This document shows, piece by piece, positions 9,130 to 18,048 of a stretch of 64,000 nucleotides of DNA; the first letter of the stretch is position 1, and each line of letters opens with the position of its first letter. A program made the position numbers and the translations under genes. The stretch spans positions 9,230-73,229 of the forward strand of contig JADJWX010000008.1 of NCBI GenBank assembly GCA_016716135.1. Direction: 5' to 3'. Below the pieces are notes generated by a model. The model had not been told where the DNA came from, ran no database searches, and worked only from the letters and a program-made list of their open reading frames with translations. The DNA comes from Lewinellaceae bacterium. GTDB taxonomy: Bacteria > Bacteroidota > Bacteroidia > Chitinophagales > Saprospiraceae.

Positions 9130-9936
9130 TTGACCGAACCTACAACTAATAACGTGGCATTGGCGCGTTGGTTTTTTCAACTTTTCTGGATCGGGGTATG
9201 CGCAACGGCCATGCTCTGGCAAACGCATTTGTTGTTAAACACGCCTGCACCCTCGTTCTGGCTCTGTGGATTTGTGTTTTCCGCCACGGTATTTGCGTAC
9301 AATTTTTCGGCGCCTCCCCGGCGTCGCTGGCCCGCCTGGGGTTTTGGCTTGCTGGCTGGTTTTTGTTTTTTAGAACTTACGGTCGTCCATCAGCTTACGG
9401 TTTTTTTACCGGCCCTGATCTGGCTGTTGTACTACGACCGGTACCGGCCAGGGCAGGGCACGGGTCTGCGGGATTATCCCGCCCTCAAACCGGTCGCCAT
9501 TGCGCTGGCCTGGGCAGGCGTCACGGTGTTGTTGCCGGTACCCTTGCAAGCATGGACGGGTGCTGTCTTGTTGTTCGTTGGGCGGGCCGCTTTTATTTTT
9601 GCGCTTGCGCTGGCCTACGACTTGTCCGACCAGCCCTATGATATCCGGCACGGCCTCAACACACTGGTGCTTAAAATTGGGCCCCGGCAAACCTTTCGCC
9701 TGATTGATGTGGCGTTGTTGCTGACGGCCTTGTGCGCGGGCGCACAGGTATTGTTTGGTATTATTGAACTGGCCGCCGGTATTGCGCTTTGTATTTCCCT
9801 GTTGTTCAGCGCGTTTGCAATTCGGTGGATGCTGACCTGGACCGGCTGGCCCGGCTGGCGCAAAGCGGGAATTGACGGGTTGATGGTTTTGCAGCTCCTG
9901 TTGATCTGGATTAGTTTGATCTTGGAACGCGGATGA
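9130..9936 (+). CDS. UbiA-like prenyltransferase-family membrane protein
   Basis: A polytopic membrane protein of about 268 residues with seven to nine hydrophobic helices. YDLSDQPYDIRHGLNTL, near residues 162-178, matches the second Asp-rich motif of the UbiA prenyltransferase superfamily. The first motif (N-D-x-x-D) is degenerate: only a YNFSAPPRR segment stands in its place, so catalytic activity is doubtful. UbiA enzymes attach isoprenoid chains to aromatic or polar acceptors in the inner membrane. The start is TTG at 9130; there is no good upstream ATG and the true start may be later. The next gene lies 115 bases downstream on the same strand. Confidence 0.6.
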   Translation: MTEPTTNNVALARWFFQLFWIGVCATAMLWQTHLLLNTPAPSFWLCGFVFSATVFAYNFSAPPRRRWPAWGFGLLAGFCFLELTVVHQLTVFLPALIWLLYYDRYRPGQGTGLRDYPALKPVAIALAWAGVTVLLPVPLQAWTGAVLLFVGRAAFIFALALAYDLSDQPYDIRHGLNTLVLKIGPRQTFRLIDVALLLTALCAGAQVLFGIIELAAGIALCISLLFSAFAIRWMLTWTGWPGWRKAGIDGLMVLQLLLIWISLILERG

Positions 9937-10051
9937 GGCGGATTTGCCTTCGGCAAAACACGGATTTCCGCGGATTTGCTTTCCGGCGATTGCAATTTTT
10001 GGATTAAAAGGAAATCCTAGGTTTATATCACTTCAATAAAATACCACATCG

Positions 10052-10810
10052 ATGACCCAGCTAATAAATATGCTAATGCCCGAACGAAGGGCTGCCCTCT
10101 TTTGCCTGACCTTTTTTTTGACCATTGCTTTGTTTTCGTGCGATTCGGGCAAGCGCGATATCCGGGCCTATTATTTCCCGGTCGACTCCCTCGCCACCGG
10201 GCAGGTGTACGCCTATGTTTCGGAAGAGGGCGCCACGGAAGACCGGCGCTATTGGTACTACCAGACGTTCAAATCCGATAGCGGCACCTTCCTGGTAGGC
10301 ACCCAATACGACCGCTTTTTTGAAGTCAATCAGGTTGTTCGCGAAAAAATCGTTGAAACCGGTGCACTGGCCCGCGAGAGTTTTTTGTACGAACCCGACA
10401 CGGCCACCGGCAAGTCTGTGGCCATACGGACGGTCATTGAATCGGCCAATTTATTCCCTTTCCAGGTCACCGATTCGCTCGGCGTTTTTTTATACCGCAT
10501 CAAGTACAGCCCGCCTTCCGAGCCGGACGCCACGATTTACCTCATTCGCAACCGCCGTTATTTGGGCGACGGCCCCGAATTCGCATTTGAAGGCAAAGCC
10601 TACCCCACCATTCGCTTCGGTATCCGGGAAGCCATCGGGCACAGCGCGGAGGGCGCCGCCGAAATTGAAGGCCAGGGCGAAGAGTGGTATGCCAGGGGGC
10701 TTGGCCTGGTGCACTACCGCAAAAGTTTTGGCGCCGAGGGCAATATCCGCTATACGTTTTGGCTCCGGGAGCGGTTTCCCATGGAGGAACTGGTGCGCAG
10801 GGCGCAATAA
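10052..10810 (+). CDS. Hypothetical lipoprotein
   Basis: A 252-residue protein whose N-terminus (about 8-30) is a hydrophobic signal ending in the lipobox-like LFSC before DSGKRD, so it is probably a lipoprotein. An internal start, MLMPERRAALFC, at 10070 would give a more standard signal length. The remaining 220 residues are beta-rich, with many aromatic residues and no motif I recognise. The gene ends directly before the abnormal homopolymer tract at 10815. Confidence 0.65.
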   Translation: MTQLINMLMPERRAALFCLTFFLTIALFSCDSGKRDIRAYYFPVDSLATGQVYAYVSEEGATEDRRYWYYQTFKSDSGTFLVGTQYDRFFEVNQVVREKIVETGALARESFLYEPDTATGKSVAIRTVIESANLFPFQVTDSLGVFLYRIKYSPPSEPDATIYLIRNRRYLGDGPEFAFEGKAYPTIRFGIREAIGHSAEGAAEIEGQGEEWYARGLGLVHYRKSFGAEGNIRYTFWLRERFPMEELVRRAQ

Positions 10811-10814
10811 ATTT

Positions 10815-11020
10815 TTTGATGGGGGGGGAGGGGGGGGGGGGGGCGCCGCCCCCAACCCCGGCCCCCCACCAAACCCCCCAAACAAAAAAACACACCCACC
10901 GCACCCCCGCCCCCCGTCCCCCCCAAAACAAAAACCGCCCCCCACAGAAAAACCCCAAAAAAAAAAAACCCCCCCCCCCCCCCCCCCACTCACCCAAAAA
11001 AACACCCCCCGCTGCAAATT
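10815..11020. other. Abnormal homopolymer-rich tract (probable assembly or sequencing artefact)
   Basis: Between two convergent genes the sequence degenerates into long homopolymers: 14 G at 10830-10843, 12 A at 10957-10968 and 19 C at 10969-10987, with almost only A and C from 10850 to 11010. No other part of the window resembles this. The poly-G start followed by poly-C would form a very stable hairpin, the kind of structure at which base calling fails. The true sequence was perhaps a bidirectional terminator hairpin. Confidence 0.7.
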
Positions 11021-11025
11021 CGCTC

Positions 11026-12261
11026 CTACTCCCGATCAAGATGATTCAGAAATAGCGTCAGGAAAAACACAAAAAAACCGACACCGAGCGAATTTTCTAT
11101 AGTGTGTTCTATCATGAACGCTATAAACGAAATGGTATAAAACCCAAGCAGCAGATCGTTTCTATAGTTTTTTCTATAGAAAAGCGGATAGAAAAAAGCA
11201 AACAGGAATAAAGTCAGCCCGACGGCTCCTGTGCCGGCAGCCACAAACAAAAACTGGTTGTGCGGCATAAGCGCCTGCTCAAATCCGGGGTAGTGGGTGT
11301 CGAATTCCTGTTGTACATCCCGTTTCAAATTGCCTGCGCCTGCGCCAAAAACCGGATTCCGTGTCCAGATATCCCAACCGGCTTTCAAGGAGGTGATGCG
11401 CCCCGAGTCGGCATATTGCGCGCCGCCGTTGGACGAATACATCATCAAATCGTAGCGCATGTAGTCCACCTTCGATTGCAGGGAAGGAAATGCTAAGTAA
11501 GCCCCCACAGGCAGCAGGAGCAAGGCCAGTAGGAGTGCCAGGGCCGGCTTGTAATGTTGGGTCCGGAAAATATGCCGCACCAGCAGCACAGTGATTGCCG
11601 TGTACAACGTAAGCAGCCCGCTGCGCACCGCCAGGATATGAATGAACACAAATAAAAAAACGGTACAAAAGCCGATCAGTTTTCGCTCGTCCGGGTAGCG
11701 CCAGTAAAACCGCTTGCGGTACAACCAGGCCCCGCCAATGATCCCAACAGCCATCAGCAGGCTGAGCCGGATGTGGTTGCGGGGTGTCGGCATCGGCTTT
11801 CCGGTGAGCATTTGGGCGTTTATCGCATCGGCATGCAGCAGGTAATTGACCCCGATGCCGATGCTGGTCAGGGTAAGCATGCCCAGCAGGACGTAAAACA
11901 GGCCGTCGACCTGCCGCGTGGAAAAGCGGGGAAGCGCCAAAAAGACCAGCGGAAACACCAAAAACGGCACCTTGATACGCAGGCGCTCCAGCCAGTACCC
12001 GTAATCCTCCGTTTGCCAAAAACTTAAAAATACCACGAAAAAAAACAGCGTCACGGCTGTAAACGCCGGATAACGGTAAATGTGCAACATACGGCTGATG
12101 CCTTCCCGGTCGAACTGCAAGCGGCCGTCCTGCACGCAAAACAGGCAAAGCCCCGACAACATGAACATGCTGACGGAAAGCAAGTACGGCGAATAGATAA
12201 TGGAGGCCAGCAACACACAACAGAAAAAGAAAATAAGTTGCTGCCTGTTCGGATAGCGCAT
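11026..12261 (-). CDS. O-antigen ligase family / Wzy-like membrane protein
   Basis: A polytopic inner-membrane protein of 411 residues with about ten to twelve helices. The long periplasmic loop between the last helices carries the family pattern: RITSLKAGWDIWTRNPVFG, then GAGAGNLKRDVQ and HYPGFEQALMPHNQFLFVA, matching the Wzy_C/WaaL H-N-x-F-L motif. Such proteins join or polymerise undecaprenyl-linked glycans at the periplasmic face. The gene starts 4 bases after the stop of the FkbM methyltransferase, so they form an operon, consistent with surface-glycan work. Ligase versus polymerase cannot be decided from sequence. Its 3' end abuts the homopolymer tract, so the last residues are less certain. 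Confidence 0.85.
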   Translation of the reverse strand: MRYPNRQQLIFFFCCVLLASIIYSPYLLSVSMFMLSGLCLFCVQDGRLQFDREGISRMLHIYRYPAFTAVTLFFFVVFLSFWQTEDYGYWLERLRIKVPFLVFPLVFLALPRFSTRQVDGLFYVLLGMLTLTSIGIGVNYLLHADAINAQMLTGKPMPTPRNHIRLSLLMAVGIIGGAWLYRKRFYWRYPDERKLIGFCTVFLFVFIHILAVRSGLLTLYTAITVLLVRHIFRTQHYKPALALLLALLLLPVGAYLAFPSLQSKVDYMRYDLMMYSSNGGAQYADSGRITSLKAGWDIWTRNPVFGAGAGNLKRDVQQEFDTHYPGFEQALMPHNQFLFVAAGTGAVGLTLFLFAFFYPLFYRKNYRNDLLLGFYTISFIAFMIEHTIENSLGVGFFVFFLTLFLNHLDRE

Positions 12262-12265
12262 GAGA

Positions 12266-12982
12266 TCAGGATTTTTGTTCCTTTCGTTTGAACAGCATGG
12301 TCAGGCCAACCCAGTTGACCATGTCGTATCCGGCATCGACCAGGAACTGGTACACCTCGTCTTGCAAGACCGCGTCGAGGGTTTCTTCATGGGTTTCCAC
12401 TGCAATGAGCCGGGGCGCGTACGTTTCGAAATCCAGCGATTGCAGCACGTTCAGGTCATGGCCCTCCACATCAACGGTAAGAAAGTCGATGGGGCGGCCC
12501 CGGTATTTCGTGCCGGCGAGGATGTTGTTCAGCGTGTCGGTGCGTACTTTTTTGGCGACATAGCCCGGTTTGCCGGCGGCAAACGCCTCGTCGAGGGTAA
12601 TGGTCAGCGAATAGAACCCGTTGGACCAGTAGGTGATTTCCCCGGTTTTGTCGCTTACCGCACAGGTGATATTGACATCTTTCGGGCGGCGAATGTTGAA
12701 CCCCGCGATCTTGATGGAGTCGATATCAATATTCACCCCCCGCCAGCCTTTCCGGTAGAGCCGGTAGGTGTTGTTGTATTTCACCGGATGAAAACAGCCC
12801 ACATCGACAAAAAAACCTTTGTACCGCTTTGGGAACTGCCGGATGATAGACACATCTTCCGCGAACTGGGAATAGTGCCGGAAGCTGTCTTTTATCAGAA
12901 AAAGTTTCCGGAACAGGAATAGCGCCCGAAACAGTTTATTGCGTTCCAGCCAGGCCGGCAAATGTGAATAGTTTAATCCCAT
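12266..12982 (-). CDS. FkbM family methyltransferase
   Basis: A 238-residue SAM-dependent methyltransferase of the FkbM type. The glycine motif appears as GFFVDVGCFHPVKYNNTYR (near 95-115), followed by GVNIDIDSIKIA and the post-core strand FLTVDVEGHDLNVLQSLDF with its typical V-E-G-x-(D/E) triplet. FkbM proteins O-methylate sugars or polyketides. Being the first gene of an operon with an O-antigen-ligase-like gene suggests glycan methylation. It diverges from serC across a 150-base gap. Confidence 0.9.
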   Translation of the reverse strand: MGLNYSHLPAWLERNKLFRALFLFRKLFLIKDSFRHYSQFAEDVSIIRQFPKRYKGFFVDVGCFHPVKYNNTYRLYRKGWRGVNIDIDSIKIAGFNIRRPKDVNITCAVSDKTGEITYWSNGFYSLTITLDEAFAAGKPGYVAKKVRTDTLNNILAGTKYRGRPIDFLTVDVEGHDLNVLQSLDFETYAPRLIAVETHEETLDAVLQDEVYQFLVDAGYDMVNWVGLTMLFKRKEQKS

Positions 12983-13132
12983 GCGTTGAGCGGTATTTCG
13001 GCCGCAAAAGTAGCAAAATGTATGGGCCTGCGGCCAAAAGCAAAAGTTATCGCACCGTGCACACTCCTGGCAAAAGCCTTACTTTTGCCCCTCCCCGGAG
13101 CGCGCCCAAACAAACACCTCCGGTTTGCAAAC

Positions 13133-14209
13133 ATGAAAAAATACAATTTCTCTGCCGGCCCGGCTATTTTGCCTGCACCGGTTTTAAAAGAGGCCGCCAA
13201 AGGCGTGGCCAATTACCAGGGCAGCGGCCTGGGCCTGATCGAACTGAGCCACCGTGGCCCCGAATTTTCCACCGTTATTGAGGAAGCCTCCGCACTGATG
13301 CGGGAGTTGATGGAACTGCCCGAGGGCTACCATGTGCTCTGGATGACCGGCGGCGCCAGCACACAGTTTTTCATGGTGCCTATGAACCTGCTCAACCCCG
13401 ATGAAACGGCTGTGTACATCGACACGGGCACCTGGGCCAACAAGGCCATCAAAGAAGCCAAGGCATTCGGCAATGTTGAGGTGGTGGCCTCTTCCAAAGC
13501 CGACAATTACAACCACATTCCCAAAGGCGTACGCATACCAGCCACAGCCAAATACCTGCACATCACCAGCAACAACACGATTTTCGGTACGCAGTATCAC
13601 CGTTTCCCGAAATCGCCGGTACCCGTGGTGTGCGATATGTCGTCCGACATCCTCAGCCGCCCGGTAGATGTGCGGCCCTTCGGCCTGATCTATGCCGGCG
13701 CGCAAAAAAACCTGGGCCCCGCGGGAGTGACCACAGTGATCGTGCGGGAAGACATGCTCGGCACCGTGTCGCGCCACTTGCCTTCCATGCTCGACTACCG
13801 GACCTTCATCGACAACGGTTCTATGTACAACACGCCGCCGGTTTTTCCGATATACGTGACCATGCTGACGCTCCGTTGGCTCAAAAAACTAGGCGGCGCA
13901 AAGGCCATTCAGCGGCGCAACAAGGCCAAGGCCAAACTGTTGTACGAAACGATTGATGCCAACCCGGTTTTCCTCGGCACCGCAGCCCGGGAAGACCGCT
14001 CACTGATGAATGCCTGTTTTGTAATGGCCAAGGGCTATGAAAGTCTGGAAGCGGAGTTTTTGAAAGAAACAAAAGAAAACGGGCTCATCGGGCTGAAAGG
14101 GCACCGCTCTGTCGGTGGTTTTCGTGCCTCGATCTACAACGCCATGCCCAAAAAAGGCGTGGAAGCACTTTGCGAACTTATGCAGGATTTTGCCGTTCGT
14201 AAAGGCTAA
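13133..14209 (+). CDS. serC: Phosphoserine aminotransferase
   Basis: A PLP enzyme of 358 residues that forms 3-phosphoserine from 3-phosphohydroxypyruvate and glutamate in serine biosynthesis; it also serves pyridoxine synthesis. The start ATG at 13133 gives the canonical MKKYNFSAGPAILP beginning; a longer upstream reading would add 49 atypical residues. The PLP-binding Lys is K192 in YAGAQKNLGPAGVT, with the phosphate-binding TGGASTQFFMVPMNL near 75 and the C-terminal GHRSVGGFRASIYNAMP motif. Length is standard. It is not visibly linked to serA or serB here. Confidence 0.97.
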   Translation: MKKYNFSAGPAILPAPVLKEAAKGVANYQGSGLGLIELSHRGPEFSTVIEEASALMRELMELPEGYHVLWMTGGASTQFFMVPMNLLNPDETAVYIDTGTWANKAIKEAKAFGNVEVVASSKADNYNHIPKGVRIPATAKYLHITSNNTIFGTQYHRFPKSPVPVVCDMSSDILSRPVDVRPFGLIYAGAQKNLGPAGVTTVIVREDMLGTVSRHLPSMLDYRTFIDNGSMYNTPPVFPIYVTMLTLRWLKKLGGAKAIQRRNKAKAKLLYETIDANPVFLGTAAREDRSLMNACFVMAKGYESLEAEFLKETKENGLIGLKGHRSVGGFRASIYNAMPKKGVEALCELMQDFAVRKG

Positions 14210-14245
14210 GAGCATGGTGAGAAAATCCCCAATATGCTCTAATAC

Positions 14246-14304
14246 GTTTCTGGTTCGAAGGTTGTTCCCCATTTCGACTGTTGAACAACCTTCTAACCAG
14301 AAAC
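14246..14304. repeat. Inverted repeat between serC and the YgjP-type gene
   Basis: Arms 14246-14267 and 14283-14304 are 22 bases each with one mismatch around a 15-base loop, and a short CTTCTAAC repetition follows. There is no T-run, so terminator function is uncertain; it resembles the other dispersed palindromes. Confidence 0.65.
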
Positions 14305-14329
14305 CTTCTAACCTTCTAACATTTGCAAC

Positions 14330-15076
14330 ATGCGCCGGAAAACAAAAAAATACAGCGCAAGCATTACCGTCGACGGCGCCGAGTTGCCGGTAGAGGTCGT
14401 GTTTGAGTACCGGCGCGGACACCGCTTCAGTATCACGCGCCAGCGCATTATTATACGCCTGCCGCACGGTTTAGAGACGCCGGAAGTACAACAACGCCTG
14501 ACCGAACTACAGCAGTGGGTCAAAAAAGTATCGGCAAAGAAAAAATCCCTGCTTCACCCCTTCACCCCGAAAACTTACGCCACCGGCGACACGCTCACCG
14601 TCGGGAAACGGCAGTACATCCTCGATATCGTCGACGAAGACCGCGGTTCCCATACCGGCAAACTCGTGGGCAACACCATCGCACTGCGCCTCAGCAACCG
14701 CTCGGCAACGGCCAACCGCATCAAAGCCATTAAAACCCTGCTTTCCCGCATCATCGCTGCCGAGTTCCAGCCGGAAATTGAACAGCGCGTGCATTATTGG
14801 AACAACCGGACGTTCAGGAAGTCGATCAAAGGCGTTTTTTTGAAATACAACCACTCCAACTGGGGCAGCTGCTCCATAAAAAGCAACGTGAATTTGTCGA
14901 CCCGCCTGCTCTTCGCCCCGGAAGATGTGCAGGACTACGTCATTTTGCACGAGCTGGCACACCTCGTCGAGCTCAACCACTCCGACCGGTTTTGGGCCCT
15001 GGTCGAACGCTACATGCCCGATTATGCCGAAAAAGAAAAGTGGCTCAGGGATCATGGCGGCCAATGCGATTTTTAA
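14330..15076 (+). CDS. YgjP/SprT-like metallopeptidase (DUF45, M48-related)
   Basis: A 248-residue cytosolic protein with the zinc motif HELAH at 207-211, followed by the third-ligand region LNHSDRFWALVERYMPDY. The SVKS-type segment FLKYNHSNWGSCSIKSNVNL precedes the motif, as is usual in the YgjP-like (DUF45) family. This family is often encoded near restriction or DNA-maintenance genes, but there is no such context here. The start ATG at 14330 follows a palindrome. Confidence 0.85.
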   Translation: MRRKTKKYSASITVDGAELPVEVVFEYRRGHRFSITRQRIIIRLPHGLETPEVQQRLTELQQWVKKVSAKKKSLLHPFTPKTYATGDTLTVGKRQYILDIVDEDRGSHTGKLVGNTIALRLSNRSATANRIKAIKTLLSRIIAAEFQPEIEQRVHYWNNRTFRKSIKGVFLKYNHSNWGSCSIKSNVNLSTRLLFAPEDVQDYVILHELAHLVELNHSDRFWALVERYMPDYAEKEKWLRDHGGQCDF

Positions 15077-15101
15077 GGCGCATACTTTTTACAACAACTG
15101 T

Positions 15102-15749
15102 TTACTCCTTAACCGGTTTGACCGGCTTGTCGCAGGCGTCTTGCAGGCGCATTGTTTTTACCACTTTTCGCCGGGTGGTTTTTTGCGTAACGGTCACGGA
15201 AGCTGTTTTTCCACAAACACAATTGACCTGCATTTTCGTGCCGGCAGGTTTGCCATCCACCTCCCAGGCAAAGGTGTAGTCGGCGGTCTCAATGTTACGG
15301 TCTGGGAAGCTGATCTCGAGATTGACGCCCGATTTAATGCAGCCGGATTGTATAACCTCAAAGGTGAAGTCTGGCTGACGTTGGCTTTTTTCCAGTTTGT
15401 AAGCGATATCCACCACAGCCCGCTTGCATTTTTGGCTGTTGGGCTGGGCAAACAGGGTGATGTACATATCGGCGTCGACTTTTCGGTCGCGGCAACGTAC
15501 ACAGTTGGAAACGGTTTTGCAGTTGGATTCGGCCTCTGCCTGCATTTGCTCAACCAGTTTGGGCAACACATCGTCACAATAAGGCGCCATTTGGTCGGCC
15601 TGAATGGCAGCCATGGTTGAAGATTTGTCCGATGGCGCGGTATTGGTTTTGGCGGGGGTGGTGGTTTGCGCGCCAAGGGTTTGCGCAAACAGGGCTAAGG
15701 CAATTGAAGCACAAAAAAAAGGAATGCGGGCATTTCTCATTTGAAACAT
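15102..15749 (-). CDS. Cysteine-rich secreted protein, paralogue 1
   Basis: A 215-residue protein with a signal peptide (about 1-27, ending TLGAQ). No known family is recognised. It has two cysteine-bearing blocks: SNCKTVSNCVRCRDRKVDA (about 75-93) and, near the end, a WEVDGKPAG strand followed by VNCVCGKTASVTVTQK. The next gene upstream on the same strand encodes a clear paralogue with the same blocks, so this is a tandem duplication. The second half reads like an Ig/PKD-type beta-sandwich with a redox-like C-x-C pair. Probably periplasmic or surface exposed; function unknown. Confidence 0.7.
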   Translation of the reverse strand: MFQMRNARIPFFCASIALALFAQTLGAQTTTPAKTNTAPSDKSSTMAAIQADQMAPYCDDVLPKLVEQMQAEAESNCKTVSNCVRCRDRKVDADMYITLFAQPNSQKCKRAVVDIAYKLEKSQRQPDFTFEVIQSGCIKSGVNLEISFPDRNIETADYTFAWEVDGKPAGTKMQVNCVCGKTASVTVTQKTTRRKVVKTMRLQDACDKPVKPVKE

Positions 15750-15800
15750 CGTTTGGAGGTGTGGTAAAATTGATGTGGACTGCAGGCTGGCCGGGGATCA

Positions 15801-16391
15801 TTATTTGCGGCAAGGCGATAATTTCACCTGCCTGGAATAACTCAGTCCGGTTTTTGCGTCTGTAACCGTCAGCGTAGCTACTTTGCCGCAGGCGCATTTC
15901 AGATCGGACGCATGGCCGCCCTTGCTGCCATCAATTTCCCAAAGATAGCTGTAGCGGTCTTTGCTGCATTCCGCGGCATCGCCCGGAATGAGGGGCTTCA
16001 GGTCGATACCGGAACCGTCTTCGCAACGCTGCTGGAGAATGTCGAAAGTGGGCGGTGCAGGCCGGGTTTTGGTCGTGGCTGCGGCGCCCGCCGGTGTTTT
16101 GCGGTCGGTAGGTGCTGCTGCGGCTACGTCGTTGTTGGACCGGACATTACACTTCGGCTGGGCGACCAGGGTCACGTAGGCAACGGCGCCCGATTTTTTT
16201 TCCGTGCAGGCTATGCAGCGGGTTGCCGTTTTGCAGTTAGCGTCGGCTTCTTTTTGCAGATCACCTTGTGTGCTGGCCATGATTTTGTCGCAGGCAGGCG
16301 GGGCCGGAATGGCGTCCTGGGCCGAAAGAATAACCGTTGTCAGGAAAAACATTCCGAAGAAAAGGCAAGTGGCAATACGTCGTGATTTCAT
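15801..16391 (-). CDS. Cysteine-rich secreted protein, paralogue 2
   Basis: A 196-residue protein with a signal peptide (about 1-25, ending ILSAQ). It shares with its downstream neighbour the block ANCKTATRCIACTEKK and the C-terminal strand YLWEIDGSKG followed by LKCACGKVATLTVTDAK. A low-complexity Ala/Thr linker lies in between. The 51-base gap and shared orientation suggest one operon. No function can be assigned; the conserved cysteines suggest disulfides in an exported protein. Confidence 0.7.
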   Translation of the reverse strand: MKSRRIATCLFFGMFFLTTVILSAQDAIPAPPACDKIMASTQGDLQKEADANCKTATRCIACTEKKSGAVAYVTLVAQPKCNVRSNNDVAAAAPTDRKTPAGAAATTKTRPAPPTFDILQQRCEDGSGIDLKPLIPGDAAECSKDRYSYLWEIDGSKGGHASDLKCACGKVATLTVTDAKTGLSYSRQVKLSPCRK

Positions 16392-16809
16392 TTAGTTTAA
16401 ATTTTTATGTAAATTAAAAAAGATTGACTTTACGCATGTCGTACCGCAGGTCACTAATCCGGAGAACGGCGGTTGGCGCGGGGCAATCGCGGCATTTTCT
16501 TGCAAATCAGCGCCTGAAGCCGTTGCTGGCGCGCTTGTCCTAAAAGACGTTGTGCGCGGCAAGGTATAAAAATCAGGCATTTTAAACCCAACGGAAAAAG
16601 CATTTCAACCTGCCGGTTTATCCGCGTTGCCGGAACAGGTTATCAGTTAACCCTTTTTTTGTGCCGAATGAACGCCCCTCCGCGCTTGCTGCGCCGTCCC
16701 GGTTCCGCTCCGGCGAACGGCGTATATTTGTCAAAATTATCCGGGCAATTGCCTTAACACAAGGCGAATGTTTCTGAAATTCAATTGATTACATTTTTCA
16801 GGAAAAATA
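16392..16809. other. Divergent intergenic region upstream of the ynjB-like gene
   Basis: These 418 bases separate the minus-strand paralogue pair from the plus-strand binding-protein gene. The only signal I can name is the TATATTTG element at 16723. Short open frames here have no protein-like composition. Confidence 0.5.
16723..16730 (+). promoter_or_regulatory. Candidate -7 element upstream of the ynjB-like gene
   Basis: TATATTTG matches TAnnTTTG about 80 bases before the ATG at 16810; a TTCC at 16703 lies near the -33 position. The orientation fits transcription of the binding-protein gene. Confidence 0.4.
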
Positions 16810-18048
16810 ATGATGTTAATACTGAAGCGTTTAAGCCGGAGCGCCTGTTTCCTGGCATTGTTGTATTTAATTCCGGGCTGCGCCCAAAACAGCGGCCCGG
16901 AGCAGTCGGAAACGCTGCAACAGCTGCCCTGGACCCAAATAGAAGCCCGCGCCAAAGGCAGTACCGTACACTTCACCATGTGGCAGGGCGACCCGCTGAT
17001 CAACCGGTACATGGCCGAATTCGTAGTACCCGAGGTGCAAAAACGCTACGGGCTGACCCTGAAAATCGCGCCCGGCCAGGGCACCGAGATCGTAAAAAAT
17101 CTGCTGGCCGAAAAAGAAGCCGGCAAGGCGGAAAGCAGCGTTGACATGTGCTGGATCAACGGCGAAACGTTTTTTCAACTGCGTCAAATCGAGGCGTTGT
17201 ACGGCCCGTTCAGCCAACAACTCCCGAACGCACAATACATCGACTTCGACAACCCGTTTATCGGCTTCGATTTTCAGCAAAAAACCGGCGGCTACGAATG
17301 CCCCTGGGGCAATGTGCAAATGACGGTGATCTACGATTCGGTGCGCACCCCCGCCCCGCCCCGCACATTGGAAGCCCTGGAGCAGTATGTGCGTGCGCAT
17401 CCGGGCAAATTCACCATCCCGTACGAGTTTACCGGCATGACCCTGCTGAAGTCCTGGATGATCGCCCTGGCCGGCGACCCGGAGGCGCTTAACGGGCCGT
17501 TCGACGAAAAAAAATACACGCAGCTCAGTGCCCGGCTCTGGGATTTTATCAACCGGAACAAGCCGTATTTCTGGCGCGAAGGCAAAACCTTCCCTGAAAG
17601 CCTGGCCGCCACCCACCAGATGTTTGCCAACGGCGAGCTGGATTTTACGATGAGCAACAACGACAGCGAGGTGGACAACAAGATCCTGCAAAAGATTTTC
17701 CCGACCACGGCCCGGGCTTATGTGTTCGACTTGGGCACTATCCAGAATTCGCATTTCCTCGGCATTCCTGCCCGCGCCGCCAACAAGCCGGGCGCCCTGG
17801 TGGTCATCAATTTTATGATCTCCCCGGAAGCGCAACTGGAAAAAATGCAACCCGCTGTGTGGGGCGACGGCACGGTGCTGGATATGGGGAAACTGCCTGC
17901 CGACTGGCGCCGGCGTTTTGAAAACATTCCCGAGCGCCGCCATGCGCCGCGCCGGGCGGATATTCAACGGAAAGCCCTGCAAGAGCCGGCGCCGGAGTAT
18001 ATGATCCGGTTGTACTCGGATTTTCGGACGCGGGTGATTGAGGGGTAG
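16810..18048 (+). CDS. ynjB: ABC transporter substrate-binding lipoprotein, YnjB-like
   Basis: A 412-residue solute-binding protein with signal and lipobox (LIPGC, Cys near residue 24). It follows E. coli YnjB, as I remember that sequence, over its whole length: FTMWQGDPLINRYM at the start, VDMCWINGETFFQLR, YECPWGNVQMTVIYDS, PYFWREGKTFPES, and the ending block SPEAQLEKMQPAVWGDGTVL. It should capture a solute outside the inner membrane for the permease pair encoded at 21911-23640. The YnjBCD substrate is not established to my knowledge. The gene is separated from its permeases by a 3.9 kb AT-rich block, which is unusual. Confidence 0.85.
   Translation: MMLILKRLSRSACFLALLYLIPGCAQNSGPEQSETLQQLPWTQIEARAKGSTVHFTMWQGDPLINRYMAEFVVPEVQKRYGLTLKIAPGQGTEIVKNLLAEKEAGKAESSVDMCWINGETFFQLRQIEALYGPFSQQLPNAQYIDFDNPFIGFDFQQKTGGYECPWGNVQMTVIYDSVRTPAPPRTLEALEQYVRAHPGKFTIPYEFTGMTLLKSWMIALAGDPEALNGPFDEKKYTQLSARLWDFINRNKPYFWREGKTFPESLAATHQMFANGELDFTMSNNDSEVDNKILQKIFPTTARAYVFDLGTIQNSHFLGIPARAANKPGALVVINFMISPEAQLEKMQPAVWGDGTVLDMGKLPADWRRRFENIPERRHAPRRADIQRKALQEPAPEYMIRLYSDFRTRVIEG

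Noticed and set aside
10320..11102. Long open frames across the homopolymer tract, rich in Pro or Gly
   Set aside because: They exist only because poly-A/C and poly-G tracts lack stops; the tract itself is probably an artefact.
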